Positions 1-9,291 of a stretch of 64,000 nt of DNA are shown here, piece by piece (position 1 is the first letter of the stretch; every line of letters begins with the position of its first letter). The translations under genes were made by a program, and so were the position numbers. The stretch is from Marsupella aquatica (lineage: Eukaryota > Marchantiophyta), in assembly GCA_973895155.1 (NCBI GenBank), contig OZ316893.1:8308001-8372000 (forward strand), written 5' to 3'. Below the pieces are notes generated by a model. The model did no database searches. It saw only the letters and a program-made list of their open reading frames with translations, and was not told the origin of the DNA.

Positions 1-1159
1 AAGTGACGAACGCAGATGTACCCTGTGCGTGAGCTGCTCAATCTGCATCAATGTATGCTGCCACGAGCAGATGCCATCAATCAGCCCAACTTCTAAACCA
101 CGACTCGTTCCACTTCCGTGTGTGGAGATGACAGGACCCTTTACAGATCACAAGATTCATTAGTCCTCGTGTGCTTTTGAAACGGAATGAAAGAAAGGGA
201 ACTCAGAAAGAAACAGGCAGCTCGAATGGAGTGCGAACTGCGGACACCTCGAACTCAGAGCTTGAGACGGGGTAAATTTGGTTCCTGAGCATCCTCTCGT
301 ACGAAGTTTACTCGAAATGCTTTGGTCTGAGATTGATCCCAACGGAAGAAGTTGAAGCCGGATACAAAATTTCGTCAGTGGTTAGAAGCAACTTCGTTCG
401 TCCTCCCACAGTCGACCACGCACAGGCCTCCGAGCAGTACTACTCTAGTGCTGTGCTTTACAGCATGAGCGTTTGTACCATCTTTTTAATTTTTTATTTT
501 AACTGAGAAACTGGTGAACTCACCTCGATACCCAAAATCGATTAGCTTTGATGCTGAACATCTCGACCCTTACTGTCAACATCGATTGGGCAGCAAGGAA
601 AGAAACAGACTGAAATATTTCAGTAGCAGTAACAATGTGGAAAGGTGAGGAACGTTCCTTCGATGGCAGGAGCTTTTAGTAGCCCAGAGAATTTCTAAGG
701 TGATCACCCACCAGCCCACAAGGATGGAGAACCGGCCGACATAGACAGAGTCCAGGTAGACCGGCGCCATTGGTTTTCCAGGTCACATTTCTATCACAAC
801 AGTAAATAGTATCATGGGAGTGAAATGTGAGAATTGTGGTACTGAGAACATTGCGCCTATGAATCCGTAGGACGGGTCAGTGTACGCGTTGCTCGTGTTC
901 ATTGTTTTGCTTTAAAAAACGACAAGTAATGGGAGCGAATCGAATCCAAGCAGATGGTAGTCTGACACTGCTGCGTGGCGCAATTTTGCAGGTCCTCTGC
1001 TGTTTGTCATGCCCTTGTAATCCGCGTTGTGCAAAGTCTTGATTCCTGAGCGTTGATTACTTGTTTGATTACTTTCTTCACGCTTCACTAAAAATCTGGG
1101 TCCTAGATATCTCACGGATGCCACACCCTCTTGAGATATAACAGAATTTTCTGGGACGC
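1..1159. other. Left-edge intergenic DNA, no gene recognised
   Basis: No reading frame here resembles a known protein. Frames on both strands are short and unsupported. It may be the flank of a gene lying outside the window. Confidence 0.4.
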
Positions 1160-1513
1160 ATGCCTTCCATTCGGCCGTTCAAAGCTCACTCAGTGACGAA
1201 TCCAGTGGTCAGAACAAAGAACTCGCCTCTTTCAAGCATTATCCGTGCTTTATTTGGAGGCACATGTGATAGTTTCGACGTTGCAGGCTCTGGAGTGGGT
1301 GCTGTTGCATCATCGTTGGGGTTCATCAGAAACGGAATTGGGCGGCGGTATTGGGCATTAGTGATTGCAGTGGCAACAAACGTCGACACACTTGTCCTGA
1401 AAGTCTTAGTTTCCTTCCCTGGAAATTTTTGGTCATGTGAGAAAGCAAAATTGCCCCAAATTGTGAGTGCATACAAATGCTGTGACCTGCTGGGAGGGGC
1501 TGGAGAAAGTTGA
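1160..1513. other. Stretch open on both strands, possible old coding exon
   Basis: The plus strand is open for 117 codons (1160-1513) and the minus strand for 96 codons (1186-1476) over the same DNA. The minus frame reads as a fairly ordinary mixed-composition protein with a proline/threonine-rich centre (around TAPTPEPATSKL). The plus frame is rich in small and hydrophobic residues. I recognise neither product. It could be a retrocopy or exon fragment, or chance. It ends about 550 bases before the UGT start, so part could be that gene's promoter or 5' leader. Confidence 0.2.
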
Positions 1514-1802
1514 TTGGGAAATGTTATGAATTAGTGGAACTTTTGAAGAGGACATAGAAAGGAAGCTAAACAGATTTCTCATCCATTTACAGAGTAAGGC
1601 AAGAACTATATAGAAAAAGTGACGAATCTGTTGGTCAACAACAACTGTAAAGAAATGGCATTCGGTCCCCTTTTCTTCGTTCATGCGATGGTATGTTTCA
1701 AATGCCTCGTACTGACTGCGTTATTAGCTTTTATAGCTTTTTAGAGATAGTCGACGTCGACAGAGAAGACGGTCCTCTTTACTTACAAGCTTCATAGGTC
1801 TT

Positions 1803-1818
1803 GAGAGAGAGAGAGAGA
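1803..1818. repeat. (GA)n microsatellite upstream of the UGT gene
   Basis: About eight GA dinucleotides lie roughly 245 bases before the UGT start codon. GA/CT tracts close to transcription starts are common in plants and can bind GAGA-type factors. No function can be shown here. Confidence 0.7.
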
Positions 1819-2062
1819 TTACCGTCTCAATTGTTCACAGACGATTAATCCTGAACTGCTGCTACTGGCTTAGTTCATCCAGGACGAGAGAGAGGCAGAA
1901 AAGGAGTGCCATACTCTGTTGTGCTGTACTCGGTTGGTTGAAGGAGCTCAGCAAACAAATCTGGTGACAATTCGAGATAATCTGAGAGATAGCTACGACA
2001 GCTCCAATCTGTCGCTGTGAATGTGATTTGCAAAGAATTATCACCAATCGACGCTCGTAGAC

Positions 2063-4917
2063 ATGCCAGAGGGGACGGAGAACAGCAGATGGGGAGATGT
2101 ACTCATGGTTTCGGCAGTCGGGACGGGGCACGTGACGCCCTTGATGCACGTGGCCAAAGGATTGATGGAGCGGGGGGTTTCCGTCACTGTTGCCATAACA
2201 GAGGACGAGCAAGCTCTCGTGAAGAAGAAAGTGGAGTCGAAGTATCTGGAAGCTGCTGGTTTGATGAATTTCGCGCTAGTGCCGTCCCTGAGCAAGTTGG
2301 AAGTCAAAGATACTGGGTTGGTGGGAATATCTACGAACATGGAGCGCGCTTGCCAGCCACTTTTCCAAAAATTGTTGGCCGATCGGGAATCCGGCGTTGT
2401 ACGGGTGCCCAAGTGCATAGTCGCCGATCAATTTTTGGGGTGGACGCAGGCGAGTCGATCTTCTTTTGAACCACCTCGGCAGGGTATTCAAAAACGTTGT
2501 CGATCAGGACTGGAACTAAATGACTGAGAGTTTAACACAACGTAGCGTCGAGTTCAGCTGAGCTGAGATGACTTCCAAAGTTGAAGAGTCGACTTGAATT
2601 GGATCGCATTTGATTGAAGAGTCAAAAACTGTAAAATGTAAATAGAGGCCCAATCGGGGCACGGCTGCCATAGTCAAATGTATAGAACGTACGCTCAGAC
2701 AAAAACATTTGGGACCTTAGAAGCCAAAAACATTTGGGGACTCATCAAGAGAAATTTAAGTGCATCGGTACTTTCATATTCTCTCAAACTGGGCAGTGTG
2801 TAGTCATGTGTTTCAGCTACGATTGTGCCATGGCCTTGTGGGAGATTAAGTCAAATTCACAGTGTTGTAAGCGACAATGGCCCAGAAACGAGCGAAAAAT
2901 TCCAGTGTAGTTCACGAAGAAAAGTATAATAAAACCTTTCCCAACAGTTTCGGACGCATTGTGAAAGGTCTTTAGAGCTGTCTTACTCGGGTTCGGGTTG
3001 GTGAAATATTGATTAATACAGAAATGGTGATCAGTTGATAAGATTCCGACTTATTGTCCTTGTGTATTTGTGCTTCAAGTCTTGAAGCTACAGGTTGTGA
3101 TCCTCAAAAAATGACATTTGTTTGCTTGCAGGTCTGGGCAAACAAGCTCGGGATTCCACGATACGTTTCATTCCCATCTCCAGCAGCTTATGCAGTGGCC
3201 ATGCTATGTCACAGTTGTCTTGACGATCAGCTCGAGCACGCCTCAGATAAAGACGATCCAGAATTCATTGTCAGAATACCTCAACTTCCGGTTGAGCTGC
3301 AAAAGACTGATCTACCTGAGTCATTTCTCCACAACCATTCGTTTAAAATCAAAGTTGTCAACCCAAGCGGAGACAGCTTCAAAGAAGCAGCTGGCATTCT
3401 GTTCAACACTTTCTATGAGTTGGAATCCGCAGCCATTGAAAGCTTCCGGGCTAACGTTGAGAAACAGACTGCTCCCGGCAAGGTTGGTGGTCATTTTCCT
3501 GCTCGAGATTCTTATCAATTGAAGTCAGCTGATGGAATCGATTCTAATGCGCCTATTTAAAGCCTGCAAGTTATGAATGGGCGACAATTATTTTATTTCT
3601 TAACAGAGATATTCTACCTAACCTAATCATTTCTTGTCTTGATTCACTCTTCTTATGAAGAACATGTTCACTTCTTAAATCTCCGATGCCATCATCACTG
3701 GTAATGAGGGACTTCCTTACACTGATAATCCTGTCACAAACTGATTGATATGTTTTGTGACGAAATCTTCAATGCGAGGAAACCCATGTTAAAAATGTTC
3801 AAGTGGTTCTCGTGCTCAGATGGACGATTAATTTCTGATGAAATTTTTTGAGCAGACAGCAGGACGTGCCATCAACATATCTACACGTAGTTGTTTGATT
3901 GATAAAGAAATTGAATATATACTATACATACAAAATCTGAATAAGAATTTGGATTTGCTTCTGTATGCTTGTTTTATTTCTTACAATGTCTGAAACTCCA
4001 CAAATTGCTTAGTACCATATGTGGTTGAGCATGAGGTGTTTTGTTTGACAATGAGACGCACTGTCGAATTGTGATGACACAGGTGCCAAGAATGCTACCA
4101 ATCGGACCAATGTTGCCTCCTGAGTTCTTAAAAGAGGGTGCGTTTGAAGATGAAACGACCAAGAATTCCAACTGCATCCAGTGGCTAGACTCACGACCTG
4201 TCTCCTCAGTGCTCTACATTGCTTTTGGTAGCTGGGCCTATCTCTCTCCACATCAAATCCAGGAGTTGGCTCATGCTCTAGAGGCCACTCAGGTACCCTT
4301 CTTGTGGGTCCTTAGAATTGAAGGCTCTCCTGAAGAGTCCGGGAACGTGTCCGAGCTCCTGCCTCCAGGATTTTGTGCTCGCACCCAACATCAAGGACTC
4401 GTCTATTCAGAGTTCGCTCCACAACTTCAAATACTGTCACATCCCGCCACCGGTGGCTTCCTGACCCATTGTGGCTGGAATTCTTCCCTGGAAAGCATCT
4501 GCAGGGGCGTACCTATGATTGGATGGCCCAATAAGGCGGAGCAAGGAATTTGCTGCAGGTGATCCATCTAAACATTATTCTTTCACTGAGAGACAGTTTA
4601 ACGAAGTACCTATGCTTTCTGTTGTGGTGGAAGATGTTATCTTCTTTTTCTGTTGACTCAAAAAAAATGAGAAATGCTGCAGGGTTCTGGTGGATTTGGC
4701 AAAGGTGGCCGTCGAAGTTACCAAGGGACCTAATGACTTAGCGGACAGGCAGGATCTCGGGACGGCTATAACGGCTTTGATGAAAGAGCCTCAAGGTAAG
4801 GAGTTGAAAAGAAGGGCTACAGAACTCCAGCAGCAAGCAAGGGAAGCTGTATCACCTGGCGGTTCATCTCATAGGAATTTCGAACAGTTTGTCAAAGACA
4901 TTCGTGAGCAGCTTTAG
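2063..4917 (+). CDS. UDP-glycosyltransferase (family 1, PSPG-type), 4 exons
   Basis: Family-1 UGTs transfer sugar from a UDP-sugar to small acceptors such as hormones or phenolics in the cytosol. Exons I infer: 2063-2449, 3132-3482, 4083-4558, 4683-4917, phases compatible throughout, giving 482 residues, the usual family length. The N-terminal acceptor half has the catalytic-type His at residue 23 (GTGHVTP) and the partner Asp near 122 (VADQFLGWT). The C-terminal half has an exactly 44-residue PSPG box at 357-400 with HCGWNS, Glu43 and a terminal Gln44, the usual UDP-glucose signature. Box position 1 is Phe, not the usual Trp. Intron 1 (2450-3131) starts with a GC donor (CAG|GCGAGT). The second intron is AAG|GTTGGT and the third splits an Arg codon before VLVDLAKVAVEV. 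The start is the first ATG of the open frame. No signal peptide is seen. The acceptor substrate cannot be told from sequence. Confidence 0.92.
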
Positions 4918-6206
4918 TTAGCAAACGTTTTCCATTGGACACGGTTCCAAACATAATCCGCCATTCATATCACAGCACATAAAGTGCCACGAAGTGGCAT
5001 TGGCTTCATTCAAGAGATATTTATGCAGGCTCCCTGGTGGGGTACTGAACAATGCAGAAGTAGCTTTGAGTGGGGAATCAGGGGAGCAGTTAGCAAAGCT
5101 TGTGTCCTCGGAGAAGCCACTCGAGCTTGATTGCGACCAATGTACAATACCATTCAGTTCACAATTGTGTGAATAATTTACAATCAAGTTGCAATGGTGT
5201 TCTACAGAACTACCTTCGGGAGAATCAGCTCCTCTTCGTCGTATGTTGCTTGCTAAATTATGTCTTTACCATTTAGGAATTAGGTTTGCAGCTCATTGTC
5301 ATCAGCATAAGAAAAAACTCCTATTGGTGCTCATAAAAAAACGCTTTATTGCTGGCGCAAGAATCATTTGTAAGGGCAATATCTTAGGTAAGGGTTCCCG
5401 AGCACTCACATGAGCACTTCACAAGACGAGAACTAAACTCAAAATTTTCCCCCTTTTTGTGCTTTATCATAGGGGTTTCCCTTAAAAAGAAAGAGACAAT
5501 TCTCCTTTTGTTAATCACTACAAGCAACTGTGTCAGACTAGGAGCAGATGCAGAGCACAGATGTAGAGAGGAGCGCTAGACATGGCCAAGGAGAGCAGAT
5601 TAACAGTGTACAACCGGATCACACAGAAACAAGTGCATAGTTTCAACCGAGAAGTTTTGCAGCAAACTGGCAGGAAAAGTTAGCTCATTCACTTACTGCA
5701 GTAGCTTGGCCCAGAAAACTCTTGGTCAAGTCCAATAGGTTCGCTCGGTGCAAGTACTTCATTGTGCCCATTCAAAACAAATACTTAAAAGATACATCCC
5801 AATGTTCATCTTTCTTCAGATTTAGAGATCTTTTTGAGTGCAAGGAAAAGAGGCTCGTGCTCCTCACATTTACACATTTGTAGAGCAGAGCTCGATTGTG
5901 CTTAGACAAATTCCAAACCTTATTGCTTATGTCATAATTCCAGAGGTGCCCTTGATTATAACATGAAAAGAAAAAGTCGTCGTGAAATCAAGCTTCCAAT
6001 GAGACAAATGTGCAAGTGTACAACTCTATCTACGCGAGCAGAGCTTCACCTCCCTGACAGCAAATTAGTAAGCCAGCTGCACAAGCAACGACGTTCTCCA
6101 TCCTGAATCATCAATACTGACCTTTCCAAAACATTGGCCAGTCATTGGCAGCTACAATTGGTGTACAAGAAGAACATGCAGCGGTATGCTAGTGACTGGA
6201 TTCTTT
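4918..6206. other. UGT 3' flank and intergenic DNA
   Basis: It follows the UGT stop codon and should contain its 3' UTR. Small open frames (for example 4994-5176 and 5189-5413) show no recognisable protein. Poly-A stretches occur near 5335. I see no gene. Confidence 0.45.
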
Positions 6207-6505
6207 CTATGCCTCTGCGATGGCTTTAGAGTTTTCTACGATTTCCACAGGTAAGGTTACCAGCAGCTTGTCCAGAGCGCTAACAGTCATGGTGAGATCC
6301 ATCTTCATCCTGTCAACTGGAGCTCCAATTGACCTCGAGGCTTGCAGCAGACGAGAGTCCAAATCCTCCAAAGCACTGAGACACTGATCCACAGCAGCAG
6401 TGCATCCTCATTTTCTGTTTCTGCAGCATACTGAGCAATTGCACGTATATCGATCAGAAGGGAGGCGGCAGGACGCAGCAATGACCGAGCTCTGCTGTTC
6501 GACAA
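6207..6505 (-). pseudogene. Frameshifted C-terminal exon of a plastid-type helical protein
   Basis: Two minus-strand frames adjoin and together read as one helical domain. The upstream part contains SLLRPAASLLIDIRAIAQYA. The downstream part contains ALEDLDSRLLQASRS, then SALDKLLVTLP and a terminal KAIAEA before the stop. From memory this resembles the C-terminal domain of a chloroplast-located plant family (DUF7880-like; the name is uncertain). The two halves are out of register around 6390-6410, which a single missing base would explain. No convincing upstream exons are visible at higher coordinates, so I treat it as a gene remnant. A sequencing error in a real terminal exon is the alternative. 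Confidence 0.5.
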
Positions 6506-6823
6506 AATATTCTTGGCGCCAACAGCTTAAGATTAAACGAGTCTCCCTCTCTTTAAATGGAGTCGCATCAAAAGCTTCTATTGGATATTTCAATGAAATG
6601 CTCTTCACAGAAATGCTTGACGCCAGTAACAGACTGAGCTTGGGACATAGAATTAGCAACCCATTTCCATCGTATATACATACCTTATCAGTTAAGCTCT
6701 TACAATCAATCACCCACTCTGAAAAGCATTCCCTGATCTCCTTCTGTTTACATTCCCATTCCTTTAGATGTAAACCGCCAGGGTATGAACATCTTTGATG
6801 TAGCTTGGAAGCTTGTCTCTATT

Positions 6824-7008
6824 AGGGCGTGTCAAGGCAGAGTTGTGACTGAGTTATAGCTATAACTCAGGACATAAAGTGTACATAAAGTGTTTTATGG
6901 CCAAGACAAAATCACTGCCGGCGACCAAAATACTTACCTTATAAACATTTTATGTCCAAAAATCCACAGCCGTAAGACTCTGCTTAGGGGAGAACTTTGA
7001 CACGCCCT
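6824..7008. mobile_element. Short terminal-inverted-repeat element (MITE)
   Basis: The left end reads AGGGCGTGTCAA and the right end is its exact reverse complement, TTGACACGCCCT, 185 bp apart. ATT flanks both sides (6821-6823 and 7009-7011), a possible 3-bp target duplication. If the outermost A/T pair is flank, the duplication could instead be TA. An internal perfect dyad (GTTATAGCTATAAC) lies near 6854. It has no coding capacity, so it would be a non-autonomous DNA transposon. The 3-bp or TA choice leaves the superfamily open. Confidence 0.7.
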
Positions 7009-7834
7009 ATTGTCATCGAGCCACTTGTAGTCGGCTGAGCAGAAGAGAATAACTAATGCCTCATCTGTATCCTAGTTCACATGTTTTATTTAAGTAGAGT
7101 AGAGGAGAACTTTCTAAAAGCCACCTTCCAAACCTAGACTATGCATTCTTCTCTATATAGTAATAAATCTATGTATTTTTCTCTATATAGCCAAAAAATT
7201 ATCAAGAGAAAAATCAGGGCATTAAATATGTGAGAATTATTGGAACAAACAAAGTATTTATATCATCACGAAATAAATCATAAATGGCATTTATGATGTG
7301 AGATTTATTTCAACAAACAAAGTATTTATAAGACTTTTGGCATTAGTTATCTTTTTCACCTCAGCTGAGGTGAAAGCTGAGGTGAAGAGAATAACAAAAG
7401 AACAAAAAGAGCCAAACCCTCGGCCAAACCTATAGACCTAATAAGGGGAGAAAACAAAAGAAAACCCAGGAAAAACCAAAGAACCTGAGAAGGAAAACAC
7501 AGGAAAATCAAAGAGCGAAAGCACCCAAGAGAACCCAAATGCAGAGAACAAAAGCCATACAGGAAGATCAAAGAGCAAAAAGCCCAAGAGCTAAATTGCT
7601 CAAAAGTCCCAACATCTGCACAAAAACTAAAGCCCGGATACTAAAGGTGTCTTAAATTCCCAGTGCACCTATAACTTACTGGAGTGGACTTGAGCTCCAC
7701 AAAAGGTGGTGAGTTCATAATCTTTTATTGGCAAGTGCTCCATTGTTTATGGTGAGAGGCTTTTCAGAATGAGAAAGTAGTGAGGAGGGAGTGAGGCTTT
7801 TATATGGGCGGGTGTGATTTAGGAGCAGTCTTGC

Positions 7835-7888
7835 ATATGCAAAGTCCTTAATGAGTTTCCGGCTCGCCAGTGGCATTCGACCATTGAA
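7835..7888. repeat. Dispersed repeat, copy 1 (partner at 8444-8499)
   Basis: Both copies share ATGCAAAGTCCTT, then GAGTTTCCGGCTCGCC, then GTGGCATTC.ACCATTGA. They are in direct orientation about 610 bp apart and differ by a few substitutions and a small indel. They are probably pieces of one transposon family. Confidence 0.7.
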
Positions 7889-8443
7889 GCTGCTATATGG
7901 TGAAAACACCTTTCCTATTTGGTCTTATTAAGAATTTGTGTTCAGTATTTTGATTTTGATGTGCCTTATTTAGGTGAATCAATTGTATTAATTTGATTTT
8001 GAATTAACTTTTGGACCCCCTTTAATGTATTTGGTTCCCCTCATAAATGTTTAATCTTTCCTTTTCAATCACTCCTTAGTGAATTATCTTTTTTCTCATG
8101 AGAGTAGGAGAAACGAGTTTGAACAATGTGCACATTAGGTGTACTAAGTTCCCCTAATGGTTTTCTTTACAAAATTTATGATTTAGAACTTGATTGTTAT
8201 TACCTAGAATCAAGTGAAAATCTGTATGTGCACAAACTCTTTAGTACCTTTCTACTTTTTTGGTCATAATGTGCTTTTTTTTTGCATGTGTACTATGTCA
8301 CTCACTTTTAATTAACGCATATTAATTTCTTGGCATATACTTTACACGTACCTACTTCTTTTATCATAAAATAAATTAAATGAATTACATATCACTACAA
8401 GACAAAAAAAAACAAGGCATGTTCCAGGATGAACATGCTAAGT

Positions 8444-8499
8444 ATATGCAAAGTCCTTCAGTTTGAGTTTCCGGCTCGCCGGTGGCATTCCACCATTGA
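8444..8499. repeat. Dispersed repeat, copy 2 (partner at 7835-7888)
   Basis: Direct-repeat partner of the motif at 7835-7888, sharing the core TTTCCGGCTCGCC. The flanking sequence differs, so the shared unit is short. Confidence 0.7.
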
Positions 8500-9020
8500 C
8501 TGAGATTTTTATGCCTTAACCTCCTCCTTAGGCAGGCCCGACCTACCTCATATGTGATGGATAACCAAGGGCCCTTGAGATCCCTAACCTTGAAACTTGA
8601 GATCCTGAACCTTGAAATTTGAATAAAACAATAAAGTTTCACATTAAACAAAGTTTACAGTAAGCAAAGTGGTAGATTCTCTGGAGAATCTAAATCCACT
8701 TTTTCCCTACGATTTGACGAGTGTTAATTAAGAAGGGTCGTAAGATAATGCTCTTGAGAATTGACATGCAAGTCGGCCGTAAGTAGGAGTGCAATCAATT
8801 TGGTATATTGCCTTGCGGGGACAGTACACTCGAGGTAGTGCGATCACACCTTACAGGAAGACATCGAGTCCAAAACGAGCGTGGCAACCATAGCCCGAGG
8901 AGCGCAGGTCCTGGCCACTTCAACTCAGAGAGCGGATTATGTGGAGCGATACCTGCTACCAAAGCCTCTGCCGCGAAGGTGAAGTACTGTGGATGTGCTG
9001 GGTGACCACCTCTCTCGTGT

Positions 9021-9073
9021 GTTCTGTTCTGTTCTGTTCTGTTCTGTTCTGTTCTGTTCTGTTCTGTTCTGTT
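9021..9073. repeat. (GTTCT)n pentanucleotide microsatellite
   Basis: About ten and a half uninterrupted GTTCT units end roughly 220 bases before the CSA start codon. It probably lies in the promoter or 5' UTR and should be highly polymorphic. Confidence 0.95.
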
Positions 9074-9291
9074 GATTCGCGTATGGATTGCTCTCCCATT
9101 CATGTATGAGTGGCTGTCCAGTTCAAAGCACAAGTCAAGCATTTGAGGCATCCGCTTGGCTTTGCGAATAGTAATCTCAATTATGGGTGTACTCGCCTTG
9201 CTCGATGGGAAGAGGATGTGTCTACACAGCTCACAACCAATTTCGTGTACAGAGGGACGAAAGTGAGACGGGAATAATTCGGAGGAAAGGA

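Larger units (their letters stand above)
7009..9020. other. Intergenic DNA with TE-like debris
   Basis: No gene is recognised. A purine-rich stretch (7380-7600) resembles other A/C/G-rich tracts at 20700 and 50610. A roughly 55-bp motif occurs twice (7835-7888 and 8444-8499). Sequence at about 7885-7960 resembles DNA at 38720-38790 inside the LTR element. A small hairpin is formed by GCATGTTC (8417-8424) and GAACATGC (8431-8438). Confidence 0.45.

Noticed and set aside
1862-2527. Minus-strand frames opposite UGT exon 1
   Set aside because: Several frames of 71-125 codons overlap the UGT exon. They are shadows, because the plus frame has family motifs and consistent splice phases.
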